From Antedon mediterranea (taxonomy: Eukaryota > Echinodermata > Crinoidea > Comatulida > Antedonidae): a DNA stretch of 64,000 nt. Shown one piece after another: positions 37,413 through 48,758 of the stretch. Made by a program: the position numbers and the translations under genes. The notes beneath the pieces are model-generated. The model ran no database searches and was not told the origin of the DNA. It saw only the letters and a list, made by a program, of their open reading frames with translations. Numbering within the stretch: the first letter of the stretch is position 1; every line of letters begins with the position of its first letter. Location of the stretch: assembly GCF_964355755.1 (NCBI RefSeq), contig NC_092680.1, positions 3,451,001 through 3,515,000 of the forward strand. Direction: 5' to 3'.

Positions 37413-38318
37413 CTGAAACAGTTCTTATTTATTGTTACCATTTAAGTTATTGTAAATGTATGCTGCTTTTATTTCTTGAACTGTTTCTAAATAAATGTTG
37501 AATGAATTTATACAAATTTATACATGCTAGTAATTTGATAAAAGAAATGTACTTTGTTAAAGAATGTGATACATGTTGTGTATACATGTTTTCTTTTACT
37601 ACTTGAATATGAATTTATTCTGCGATCTCTTCAAAGAAAGATGAAAAATAAATTTTAAATTTCTTAGTCAAGTTGGTTTGCGGTAACGAAGAGTTTTCCA
37701 AAAGGAAATAAAGTAGGGTTATAAGAATGTATGTGTTATGTTATAAATGACTTCTGGAAAATCATTGAATTTCTTATTAACATATAGGCCTACGACAACA
37801 AATGCTAATGCTTGTTTTTTTTGTTTTGTTTTTTTTATTTACGTGGTTGTCACTTTGTACACTTCTGCTAAATTTGTTTACATGTTTAAAGAATTTATAC
37901 TTAATTTGGTGCCTATTTAATTGTCTAAATATTCTGTTTTGTATTCAATTTTTGATTAAAACTGTCAACAAATCTTGAAGAAAACTGACAATGATCATAT
38001 GGATGTTTCTGTCATTGAGTTGTTTACGTAAATTGAAGGTTTTTTTTTCAATCCATTCATATTATTTTTTTACAGAAGTTTTTATCTATACTTTAGTTAT
38101 CGTTTCTAAAATAATATAAAATTTAATTAAGAGCCGGAACTTGGATTTTATGAATATATCAGAGATTTAAATGAAAATGGTCTGTCTTGTGTTTTTCATA
38201 CTTGGCTTGTTTTAACGAAATGATTAATTAATGAATTGAGATTGAAAGAGTGGATTGGCTGTTTCCATTGTTACCTCATTACTGGTAATTAACCGATGTC
38301 TAAAACGTCTAAATTAAC

Positions 38319-38471
38319 CTCTTTCCAATTTGTTTTTTCTTTATTACAAACTACAGTAAGTACTTCTTCAAATAATTGCCTAGGAAATTTGGAAACTGCA
38401 AGACAGTATACTTGCATGGTATAAACAGCTTCATCATAATGACCTATATGTACGTAACTTGTTATCAACAA
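38319..38471 (-). CDS. candidate exon B: helical-repeat-like segment
   Basis: This segment of 51 codons starts after the acceptor ccaaaaatctag, phase 0, and reads through amphipathic stretches such as HIGHYDEAVYTMQVYCLAVS and SKFPRQLFEEVLTVV. The pattern (small-aromatic-Asp-Glu-Ala, then hydrophobic helix) resembles one TPR or PPR helical hairpin. I chose the donor GAG|GTTAAT because it keeps phase 0 to the next candidate exon; without splicing the frame stops at 38289. The SKF...EEVL string and the order of segments reminded me of the mitochondrial PPR protein PTCD2, but this is a weak impression from memory and not an identification. Confidence 0.4.
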
Positions 38472-41400
38472 CTAGATTTTTGGAAAAATAGTACAATATT
38501 GAACGTGAATGAAGTTGAATAACTTATGCTATATGCCTTCTGAACCCGTTATAGTTAGTTCAATTTAAACAAAACGAAATATTACCCCTGTACCTCCCAG
38601 TATCACCTTTAATCTCTGCCCATCTACCTGTCTACCTATATAATAAATCCACTTCAATAAATCTATATTTGTTAATCTATCCATACAATTACTTTATTCA
38701 AAGATGGTTTAAACTCTGGCTTCGCACCTAGTTATTATTATTATTTGGTTTAACACTAAAAGCAAGAACTCACAAATGGTGGATAAAAACACATTTGTTA
38801 GGGAATCACGCTGTATGGTATGGTGGGTTACGGTTGAGAGTTTTGTTGTGTTACACTCTACCTGCATCAGTGGTTGACTTAAGATGTTAATCCTACACGT
38901 CATTCTGCATTGAGTTGTACAAAAGCAAATGAAAAGAGTAATACTTCTTTATTTGATAATAACTAAAGGTATACATGTCTCCCCCTTAGTTGATCGGTTT
39001 TTGTATGCTTCAGTGGTAGCGTGAATCACGAAGGACAGGTCCAATCGTTTACCAAAGTCAATAGTTTCTAACTTCGCCAATTAGTACTTATTGTTCAAAT
39101 GTCTACGTGTATTGTTCGTATTGATTTAATTAGGTGCCCATAGGCAGAGTATTCAGTTCTTCTTAATCCTGTCACAGAATAGAATGGCAAATCGTAAACG
39201 AAAACAATGTTTTAGCTAAGCCCTACATGAGCTAAGTAAGATGTCATTTCGCAGTTCACGTGAGCTACCGTCTTTGAAAATCACATTTTCGTAGAACCTT
39301 TTCGCCTGCAACTTTCGAAACAATTGTTTTGTCTTTAAAATTAACATAACATTATAAGATACATCAATAATATAGTAATACCATCTATATTTTCTTTACC
39401 TTCGATATGTTAATAATTTGCGCGTGTTTTTATTGTTAATATAACGTTAACTTGTTGTACTGTGCAGACCTCACTATTTCCGCAATATAAGCCTTATTCT
39501 TATCAATGTCAATTTGTATGAAACAACACAATACTAGACAAGATACAGGCGCATCCTATCTCCTAGGCCTAGATATTTAGGCCTAAGTGATTACGATACG
39601 TTTTACCCGAGATACTGGCTTCCATTAAATCAGACGTTGATTTGGTCTTGGTACCTTTTATTAAAGTAAAGCACAAACAGGATGAACAGGGCAAATACCA
39701 GTTGAATGAATTATATTCTACTAAAGAATCAAATGATTTTGTTATTGGCCTAAGCTAGAGTAACTGAGCCTTGTATTACATTGAATAAGATAGGGCTTAT
39801 TAGAATTGTACGTTCATATCAAAATTCCACACAATTCTCATCCAACATACGGGAATTTAATTGTCTGATCATTTTGGCTATTCGAATAATTCTAATAAAA
39901 ATGTCCATCTTGGCAAAATTCTTACAAAACAAAGTTTAATTCAACCAAACTATGTTTCAATCTGACTGTTATCTACTTAGGTTTAGGTTGTTATGTAGGC
40001 CTATATCTTCGGTTGTTCGTTGATATCAACCACGTTTTACCATTGTTACTAACGAGTTTTGTTATTGGATAGATAGGATTCAAATGCTATGTATACCGTA
40101 AGTAAAATGTTAGTTTGTTAGGTTAATATGTCAAAACAACAGCGTTCTATGAAATCAAAAGTTATGGAAAATATTTAGGTAAAAACTTAAAAGATGAAAC
40201 CGTTTTTGTCTCAACGATGATTATAGGCAATGTCTTGTATAAGTCAAAGATGCTCTTCAGGTGGAATGCCATCCTGAGATGAGTAAGTAGTAATTAGTAC
40301 AGTATTTTTAAAATTTATTTATATGTCATTTTACTTTGTATATATAGACCAGAGGTTCCGAAATAAAAGATTGAATTAATGAATTATGCGCGCGCATACG
40401 TCGTGACCAAAGAGACTGATCGCGAGTTTCGGTTGAGGGAAAATGTCACCTTCTTCAACTTGTACCATTTTGTATACCAGAGTTTCTGTTTTGCCGTTGA
40501 AACTATGCACAAACCATGCTTATATTAAAAAAATATTTATTTAATTCGTTGATGGCAGTATCTTGTATTTAAATAAATAGCAGCACATTAATAAAAAAAA
40601 AACACCAAACAAGTAATATATATTTTGTCTTTTTTTATTCTCTTCGATTCGGTCAACAACATAATTTCGAAACATCTTTATGTATTTCTCAATAATAAAT
40701 AGGTGGTAGGTATACCAAAGTTTTATACATTAAAATAATTACAACATTTTTTTTGTAAACTGTCATTTTTGTAAATTATCCCACAAAAAAAAAGACTAGG
40801 TCACATATATTTTTGCGTTTAAACTTATATCTATGTTTATTATTGAAACGCTTGATGTTTAACAACAAAGTCAAGGATAGTGCAAAAGTATGGTAAAAGT
40901 AGGCCTACAACAGGTGTAATGGTTTAACGTACATATTGTCTGTGATTAAACTATAGGCCTAACTATTAAAACTAAGGGAAAATAATAAAATTAGGTAACT
41001 AAATGTAAAACATTAGGGTTTTTGTAATGTAACAGATTATCCAATAATTTAGCCCCAATGAAACGTTTGATTCGGACTTCATGTATCAGGAATATAAACT
41101 ATTCTAACTTTTATAATAAAAATGTAAAAAAGTAAACACCAGTAAAAACAGTACCCCTTAAGTCGGGGATAAACACCAGTAATAACGGTACCCCCTAAGT
41201 CAGGATATTTTGTATAAAACCCTTCAAAGAGTAGAACTCAATAGTTAAAAGAATTTCAGTAAATTGCACAACAAAATTATTGGTAGGCCTAAATACACAT
41301 TATCCTGCGAACTGTGGGGTTTAGACCTGATTTAGGCCTTTGTTTCAGGCTTCTCTTGATATTTTTCGACCTTCAGCGCTGATTGTGTGAGACATCTCAA

Positions 41401-42448
41401 AGAAACTATTTACAATTCTCACAATGGTGGGATGATACACATAGCATTGTATACACACAAACACAGATAACAACATCCGAGAGCTTAAATAATTAACTAA
41501 ACTAAATATTGCATTTCTCCAAAAACGAGAATCAACGAATTTTGATCTTGACATGTTCTGACAGTTATTCGTTTAAACACATACTCAACACAAATAATTC
41601 GTTTTTCATGTTTATAGGCCTATAACAAATCATAACAAATAGCAATTTAAATAAACAAATAAAATATTTTGATATGATTTTTATTTTCGCATAATAATTT
41701 ACAATATTTCGTATAAAATTTGTTCCAATGGCCGGTCAGTACTCTTCTTTTGTCTGCTAACTAAAACATGTCGCTCAGTATTAAATTGCACAAAGAAGAG
41801 GGAACAGAAATTATGTATATTCAAAATGCGAATTAGGAAGGTTTTAAAAAAAAAATAATGTCTATCACACATTCTTTAAAAAACACATTATTTTAGTATG
41901 ACTATGATTAGAAATATTAAAAAAAATATTACGGCACAAACAAACTTGGTATTATCACTAAATACTACCGTACTTGGCCTATCTAACAACGTTTCAGTAC
42001 CGTAGTCCAAATATACTTTATGCTGAACAGCACTACATATTAAATAAATGGGTTTACTTTTACATATTAATAATATATCTCAGTGTTACATAATACAAGT
42101 AATGATAAATAATAGAACAAATATTTTTTTACAATAATACATTGTTAAAATGCTGAAGGTATATTGCGTTGAGGATAACAGCCTCGCCCTAGAGACGTTG
42201 AGGATAGCAGCCTTGCCCCCAGAGTGTCTCATCTTAAGTATAGTGAATATTTACTGGCTATTACGTTCTTCATTCGTTAGGTTTGGTAGGCGAGTTCAAT
42301 ACACCTGTGAGGCTTATTGTTGATACTGAACATCTCTTTGTCAAAACAATTGTTTTATATTCAAAAGTCTTCACTGAAGGAAATAATAAGTACATTGCGC
42401 ATGATCCTGACGTAACAAATTCCACGTTGCAGACACTGCAGTTTTGAA
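38472..42448. other. interval between islet 3' end and candidate exon B
   Basis: AT-rich apart from candidate exon A. Open frames at 38709-38903 and 41345-41554 on the minus strand were considered but do not look like recognisable exons. If the minus-strand gene is real, its 5' exons should be here or further right. Confidence 0.5.
40400..40502 (-). CDS. candidate exon A of an unrecognised gene (minus strand)
   Basis: After a pyrimidine-rich stretch and the acceptor gtgcatag, a segment of 34 whole codons reads FNGKTETLVYKMVQVEEGD and continues to ISLFGHD, ending at the possible donor GAC|GTATGC. It enters with one base and leaves in phase 0. Composition and codon choice look coding against an AT-rich background. 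It joins in frame to the next candidate exon at 38471. No start codon or earlier exon was located; it would lie at higher coordinates, possibly between 40.5 and 42.5 kb or inside islet introns. The gene could also be a decayed copy. Confidence 0.33.
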
Positions 42449-42549
42449 CTGTTCACATGTGTTCACATGTGTTCATAGTTCATTTGTGTTCAATGTGTTC
42501 ACATATGTTCAAAATGTGTTCATAGTTCATTTGTGTTCACATGTGTTCT
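42449..42549. repeat. TGTTCACATGTGTTCA repeat just downstream of the islet poly(A) signal
   Basis: GTTCACATGTG and CATAGTTCATTTGTGTTCA recur several times in about 100 bp. It lies immediately beyond the AATAAA of islet on the transcribed strand. Confidence 0.8.
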
Positions 42550-42771
42550 TTTTTTATTAAATCACAAAATGTTGAGAACATCTCCTAATAATAATATATA
42601 ATCCACAGACGGCGACAACAAAACACAAAATATCGCATAAAAATGTTTTTTTCTTTTCTTCGAATTATAAATCTATGTTTTTTTGCAAAATTTGTTCAGC
42701 GTTGGTCAAATTGTTCGATTTTGTGTCAGATTAAATCACGTGACCATAGTTTTTTTAGCAGACGATATCTA
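42535..42771 (-). terminator. isl: islet proximal 3' UTR and candidate poly(A) signal
   Basis: After the stop the minus strand contains AATAAA at 42553-42558 (TTTATT on the plus strand), about 214 nt downstream of the stop, in an A-rich setting. This would make a short 3' UTR. More distal poly(A) sites are possible because vertebrate ISL1 has a longer 3' UTR; transcript data are absent here. Confidence 0.45.
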
Positions 42772-42903
42772 TCAATCGCTTCCAACAGACAACTGGTCTA
42801 GTTGACTTCCCCCGTGAGTTAGCCTGTCGGTTGAGTCGGGTGTGGGCGGTAAACTCAAAGGCCCTTCGCTACCGTCGCCTTTCATATTCTCAGAAAAATT
42901 AAC
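42772..42903 (-). CDS. isl: islet C-terminal exon with stop codon
   Basis: A short terminal coding part follows the acceptor ttctttcag and enters in phase 0. It encodes 43 residues and ends in TGA at 42772-42774. It opens with VNFSE, which completes the conserved FQQLVNFSE string across the splice junction, so the exon assignment is secure despite its small size. The rest is divergent: it keeps a Pro/Thr motif (LPPTPDS) comparable to the PDTPNS region of vertebrate ISL1 but ends in an acidic SVGSD rather than the vertebrate tail. No other frame in this interval continues the upstream exon. Confidence 0.93.
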   Translation of the reverse strand, partial: VNFSENMKGDGSEGPLSLPPTPDSTDRLTHGGSQLDQLSVGSD

Positions 42904-44281
42904 CTGAAAGAACAATGATGAACATTCATTAGTATACACCTTTGATTGATTGATTTATATAAAATAAACGAGAAACCAAAACGGAAACGAAACTTAGACC
43001 TACTTTTTTTTAAATCAGAACCATAGGCCCAACCGTTAAACGGCCATTTATTTGCGTTCGTTGTAATAGGAAGAATCGATAAATAAGTCAACGTATAAAA
43101 TAACATCATTTAAATAGCCAGATCTATTTGAAGCAGATATCAAGTATTTGGTCAGGCCTAAAACATAATTTATATTAGATCTGATCAAACATGTCCTAAC
43201 TGCATGGCCTACTGGCCGTGCTTGATTATGCAGCCTCATGTATAGTCTACAACGAACATGTGTTGCAATGAGGAGCGTATTTACTCCCGATTTGCAATCG
43301 ATACGCGGGAAGATATTAAGGTGGACACGCGATATATTACAATTGGAATTTAGTACATCTTCGTTTTAGAACGATACAATTTAACTAGCATTCTATTACA
43401 TCCACTCTACAGTATCAAATCATACATTTTATCGTGGTAATTATTTACACTGAACACCGTAATAAATAACGATGCCTGAAACTAATTCCACGCGTCTTCT
43501 TCCACGAAGAACGGTAAATTATTGAAACAAAGGACATGATGAGATATACAAAACGTTTCCTATCATAGACATAGCAATCTTTATTTGTCCATACAAATAA
43601 CAGAAATTTGTTTTTTATTTGTCAGTATTTGACAAAAATAACTGGCTCAAATAAATAAGAAAAAGGCAAGAAGATCTATCAATTTGAATTATCCTTTAGA
43701 AGGCATAGGGTAGCCCTCTCTGTTAAGACTCCTTATAGGGTCATACGACACACGAAGAGTTAAATATCAAATTGAATTCACTCTTCCCTGATCAAACTAA
43801 AGCAACAATTATATTTTAAATGTTTTACTTTACTTATGTGTTGATTATAATATGATGTTGGTATTATCTTGTTTATCAATATATGTTATTCGTTGATATT
43901 CGTTATATTGATAATCAACGCTTTTGATATCTTAGTATTTATGGAATCAATTTCATATCAAATTGTTTATGTTTTACGACGTAGAAATGGTCACGTGTTG
44001 GGTATTTATATCAGTGTTTGTGACCAGTGAGTCGTCAAATTAATTACCGTTACCGTAGTTAATTTAACTGTTTTGTTGACGGTAGGTCGTTATCTATGTG
44101 TGTGACGTGTGTGTGTCCCTCCTCCCATCCGCGTCCAATCACATCCGAATCAATCAGTGCGTATTGTTTCAATTTCAACCAAATCACAATCAATAATAAA
44201 TGTGTTTGGGGAAAAAACACCGAAAAACAACGCGGAAAATGTCAATAATTTATGTATATTAACAGATTATTAAAGAGAGAT

Positions 44282-44488
44282 TTAAAACCAGACGATCGGT
44301 AAGATTTTACCGTTTGCTCTGTCAAAGGCCATGTTCGATATCGATTTGTCATCATCGACCGCACAAGTGATAAATTTCGCGGCGTGGACATTGAAACCAG
44401 GCCGGGCGATATCGACTTGAGCTAGGCTGGGTGTAAAGACTTCACAGCGTCTTGTTTTACGAATAATACGACAGCGACCGATGCGCAT
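44282..44488 (-). CDS. coding-like small ORF (68 aa) inside the islet last intron
   Basis: A single ATG-to-TAA open frame of 68 codons lies on the same strand as islet. Its codon use is unlike the surrounding AT-rich DNA: many codons end in C or G (GTC, ATC, GCC, CGC), and local G+C rises sharply from about 44290 to 44510. The product would be basic at the start (MRIGRCRIIRKTRRCEVF) and hydrophilic later, with no signal peptide, membrane helix or family I recognise. It could be an alternative islet exon (an internal AACG|GTAAAA could act as a donor), an independent small gene, an exon of a host transcript, or a conserved enhancer that is open by chance. Protein-level evidence is absent, so the call is tentative. 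Confidence 0.28.
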   Translation of the reverse strand: MRIGRCRIIRKTRRCEVFTPSLAQVDIARPGFNVHAAKFITCAVDDDKSISNMAFDRANGKILPIVWF

Positions 44489-45150
44489 TCTCCCGGGATA
44501 AATAACGTCTGTTGGTTTCCGATTGGATTGAGAATGGCGTTATGATCGAAGTTTAGCTTTACAAAAACATCAATGTGCGAAAATTACAAATATACTTGTT
44601 TTCGATATTCTGGTGTTTCATTCAGTACGCGTTATAATATAAACTAATGAAGTGATTCCAAGTCAGGTTAAATACCAAATAAATCCCAGATATATTTACA
44701 TTTGTCAAGCAATTACTTAACAAAAGATGTGCCGATACGAACTAATATATTTTAACACCAGAAACAAATCCGTTTTTTATTATGACCGGTCATTCAACGG
44801 TTATACGATTGTTTCTAATTTTTATATGAATATTAACGAGTTACGTATAAAAATGAATGAGTATTTATTTAAGGGTGTTTTCACCTTTAGAAATTCACCG
44901 AATAATATGAAATATAATCCGACGGATTAATGTTACGGTAAATTATCAAGTAAGTAATATAACACCGGATTAACGTTGGATCAAGTAAATCGGATTAGTG
45001 ATGTATCATCGCCACCAACATTTATATTAATGTTATTGTTACATAATTGCAACACGTTATTATGTGTCATATTCCAGTATAATGATGTTAGTGGTTATAA
45101 CAATGGATTTCATGTTCCTAATTTCAAAATTTACTCCTTGGTGTACTCTA

Positions 45151-45331
45151 TGTTTATCGCAAATAGCTTGTATTCACGAGGAATGTCATTGCACAATGCA
45201 TGCTGGGAAGGGTTTGGGAGCAAACCTCACGACGCGTACGTACAAACAACAAATCACGTACGTACGCGTCGTGACGTTTGCTCCCAAAAACCCTTCCCAT
45301 CATGCGTCGCGCACGTTATTTGCGATAAATC
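45151..45331. mobile_element. family B palindromic foldback element, copy 2, inside islet last intron
   Basis: The central arms 45213-45243 and 45258-45288 are 31 bp each with a single mismatch and a 14-nt loop; pairing continues outward (TGGGAAGGG against CCCTTCCCA) with a two-base bulge and ends in TTTATCGCAAATA / TATTTGCGATAAA. The best-conserved part of both copies is the CGACGCGTACG core. Two overlapping open frames here are products of the palindrome. Confidence 0.8.
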
Positions 45332-46550
45332 TTATGGAAGATGGAATATTATCTCTTAAAATCTGTTGTTTGAGCTTTGTTTATGTAGGAATTCTTAATC
45401 TGAACCAGCTATGCTCTGTCTTAATTAATCGAAAGACGGTGTTATTGGGATTATGATAAGGTTAACAGTAATATCCAACGTTGGAATAAATTAATATTAA
45501 ATTCATTTTACTATGAATATCTAAATCAGTATTATAACCATACAAATATACCTATGAAAGTACCTTAATACAGGGATAAATACATTCGCATTCGTAAATA
45601 CAAAAAAAAAAATTTTTCAAATTACGAATTTATATGTTCCTATTAAAATAATATTGTATCTCATATTTGATTGCGTTATCTGTGTTGACGTTACATATTT
45701 TATTACCGATAATAAATAATAAGGCTACACATTGATTTCTGAAATAATAATAATTTATCGAATACTACGAGTTCAAAATTATTAATAATAATATCATAAT
45801 AACATTAAACAATCGTTTTAAAGAAATATCACAGACTCATATTAATAAATATTTCTAATAGTGTGACTGAATTAACAATAAAATATAATATAATATAATT
45901 TAACCTATTGGTTGTCCTTGCTATTAGCGACAACAAAAATACGACGCGACAACAATGGATATCTGGAACATTGCGTTTAGCACTGGTTACAAACACGTTT
46001 ACAATTTCTAATCACGTTAACAAAGAACTGTTTTAATTAATGATTTAATGTTTAATCTTTTTATGCTTGAAAAACAGTACGAAGCGTGTGTTATAAGCAC
46101 AACCTTATTTGTAATTTTTTGGTTTCTTTTTGATGAAGACTAATGAAAAACAATTATTATTACAGGATTTGGGCCGACTAAATCCAGCGCGTTCGATATT
46201 TTAAAACGTGATTTAATATCAGAACAAACGGCGTAAATTATTAATTTATTGTTTTAAATATCAACTTGATATTAAAATTAAGACGTGTACAAACAACAAG
46301 CCAAACCAAACAATCAAAAACGTCGACTTTAAAAAGCGAAAACAAATTGAATCAAGGTTTTCTCATAATCATCATTGTATAAAAAGAATCCAGAAACGTC
46401 TGTATTCATAAGTGAGATTCATTTAAAGAGCTGTTATGTAAATCAGTTCGACCTCAGATTATAAATAAACGTCAACGAAATGTCGTCGTATATCTCTACG
46501 AATGCTTCATCTGACAATTGAATATAGCGTTTTGAACACGATACACACAT

Positions 46551-46640
46551 TTTAATATGCAAATTACATTGCATTTTAATATGCAAATTACATTTCATTT
46601 TAATATGCAAATTACATTTCAATTTAATATGCAAATTATT
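46551..46640. repeat. 24-bp tandem repeat carrying POU octamers (islet last intron)
   Basis: Four units of TTTAATATGCAAATTACATT type place a perfect ATGCAAAT at 46557, 46581, 46605 and 46629 (exact 24-bp period). A fifth isolated ATGCAAAT is at 46709 and a TTTGCAAAT at 46728. Confidence 0.9.
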
Positions 46641-47721
46641 TGTTGTTAGAACAAAATAGAAATTGAATAGTTTCATGTATTGTATTGTACCAAATAATAA
46701 TGATTAATATGCAAATTATTCCAATATTTGCAAATTAAATTTAATAACAATTATTTCATTTAATACTCATCTTGAATATACAAATTAGCATTAATAAACT
46801 GCAATAAAATGTATTCATATTTTTAACGAATTTGCATAATTATGAGAGGATATATTAGAATGTAGAATGTACTTTAAAATTATCTGTTGTTATGAAATGA
46901 CATGTATTGAATAGTAGGCCTTACAATAATATATATATATATTTAAATATTTTTCAGGCATTAAAAGTTATCGTACAATTTATGTTGTGATAATGATGTT
47001 TAAATCCAGACACCATTATTGTTTTTAATATCCCGTCAATAAAAACCAATCGAAATATATCTGAGTATTATTATGTAATTTCTCGTATAATGTTTTTACG
47101 CTAATTCATGCACTGTATAAAACGTTTAAAGTAAATGGGTTGATTGTTTTATCACTCTTTCTATTCCATTTCGTTGTTTTATAATCACAAACTTGTGAAT
47201 ACATTAAGAGTATGTTGCTGTTGTCGATTATCGGCAAAAAAATAACCTGCCCGAGGCTATACAGATACTGCCACTGTTCAAGTCGCCGTATTATGAAAAA
47301 AAAATAGTAAATTACTGTTTTTTTCTCTGGGTTCTTAGACTATCTCGTTAAAGCGTTAGCTTTCACGTTTTCCAATTCATATTATAAGAGATTTCATTGT
47401 CACACAGATTATTTTGTAATTTGTTCGAAATATCTTCGCCCGATTGTGACTTTAGTCGATAGCTATTGTGTCTTTATTTTATATGCATTTTTATTACACG
47501 AATAATTACGTGAACACTATTGGATTTGTAATCGCCATGTAAATTAATATAAGGTTGATAAAATCGGTAATAGCGATAAATTTTAAATGCCTTTCAGAAT
47601 TATTATTATTATTATTATTAATATTCTGAGATATTTCGTTGTGATTGTTATTATATTATCACACGAGAGAATCACCGTAATTATTTTTGTTTTTTATTTT
47701 AACCACTAATATTATGAGCTA

Positions 47722-47876
47722 ATGCTCTGTCTACATTATCAAATAGTGTGATGTACCCAAATATGGTAGTGATGTACCCAAATATGGTAGTGATGTACCC
47801 AAATATGGTAGTGATATGCCATCATCATGTCCATATATGGGCACAAACATTTTTTTGTGTCACATAAAGTTTGATA
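47722..47876. mobile_element. family A element, copy 7, inside islet last intron
   Basis: The left end GCTCTGTCTACATTATCAAA and the right end CACATAAAGTTTGAT are recognisable; the outermost right bases are lost. The interior is a triplication of a 21-bp unit each with CCAAATATGG (47757, 47778, 47799). Confidence 0.75.
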
Positions 47877-48665
47877 TATCATCAACTAATTTATTCTCAT
47901 AAATAATAATAAACGTCAGGGAGAACTTTGCGTACGATTGTAAATCGGTACCGGTAACGTCTGGGGAACAAAGTCTATCGAATCAATATCAATAACTAAT
48001 AATTGTTGTCATTCAATATCATATTTCTTTATACTTATCAAATCAAATCAGCAATAACTCATCAGATATACGGATTTAATTTGTATACACCACTCGCTGG
48101 GATTTACAGATTTAAAATTCAACGAATTATATTCGGTGTGTGCGATATTCTTCATTTTGTATAAATAATAAAGAATTATACCAGTAACAAACTGTATTGT
48201 TTGGACCAAGGATATATCATAATTAAAAATGTATGATATTAGAATAGTACATGAAACATCACAGAGGGAGCAACATCAAATTGTTTATATTTTAGTAAAC
48301 CATTGAGACATAGTTCTCTATTGTTGAACACACATAACCGGCTAATACTTGATCATAAGCCGTATGAAAAACAACTGTATTTTCCTGATGTGCCTGTCCT
48401 TTTGTAATAAGTTATAAACCCGGATCTTGTTTTTAAAATCCCTCAATACTACGATAAAACACTACGCATTATACTTCCATCCATTAATTAAACCCAATAG
48501 CTTTACCTAAAATAATTTATTAACGTACCGTAGAATTTTGACATTTTTTAAAAACCCGGATGAAATATAAAACTCCTTAGCTTACTAGAATAAACGCATT
48601 GCGTCATTAATACTTTTTGTTGGTACTCCCTATACATAAAATATATTAAGGTGTTGAGGAAGGAA

Positions 48666-48732
48666 GACGCGCGCGTTCAAATATTAACATACGCGCGCGT
48701 TCGAATATTGATATACGCGCGCGTCAATATTG
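48666..48732. repeat. ACGCGCGCGTTCAAATATT repeat, 3 copies (islet last intron, next to exon)
   Basis: Three copies of about 25 bp (ACGCGCGCGTTCAAATATTA and variants) lie directly 3' of the Lhx3-binding exon on the transcribed strand. Confidence 0.85.
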
Positions 48733-48758
48733 TGTCATAGTAAAGTGAAATTTCTTAC

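Larger units (their letters stand above)
42904..48758 (-). other. islet last intron, rich in repeats and candidate regulatory arrays
   Basis: This 5.85-kb intron contains a coding-like ORF (44282-44488), a family B foldback element (45151-45331), an octamer array (46551-46640), a family A element with three CArG boxes (47722-47876) and short ACGCGCGCGT repeats (48666-48732). Between these the sequence is AT-rich with TTATTA microsatellites (around 47600). Confidence 0.85.

Noticed and set aside
38709-38903. 64-codon minus-strand frame
   Set aside because: No motif and not in phase with the neighbouring candidate exons.
41345-41554. 69-codon minus-strand frame downstream of islet
   Set aside because: Hydrophobic AT-driven composition, no recognisable motif; could hide an upstream exon of the second gene but no phase-consistent splice pair was found.
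44976-45456. Overlapping plus-strand frames of 127 and 130 codons
   Set aside because: They run through the family B foldback element and lie antisense to an islet intron; no recognisable protein.
46443-46676. 77-codon frame with NLHIKMKC repeats
   Set aside because: Product of the 24-bp octamer array inside an islet intron.
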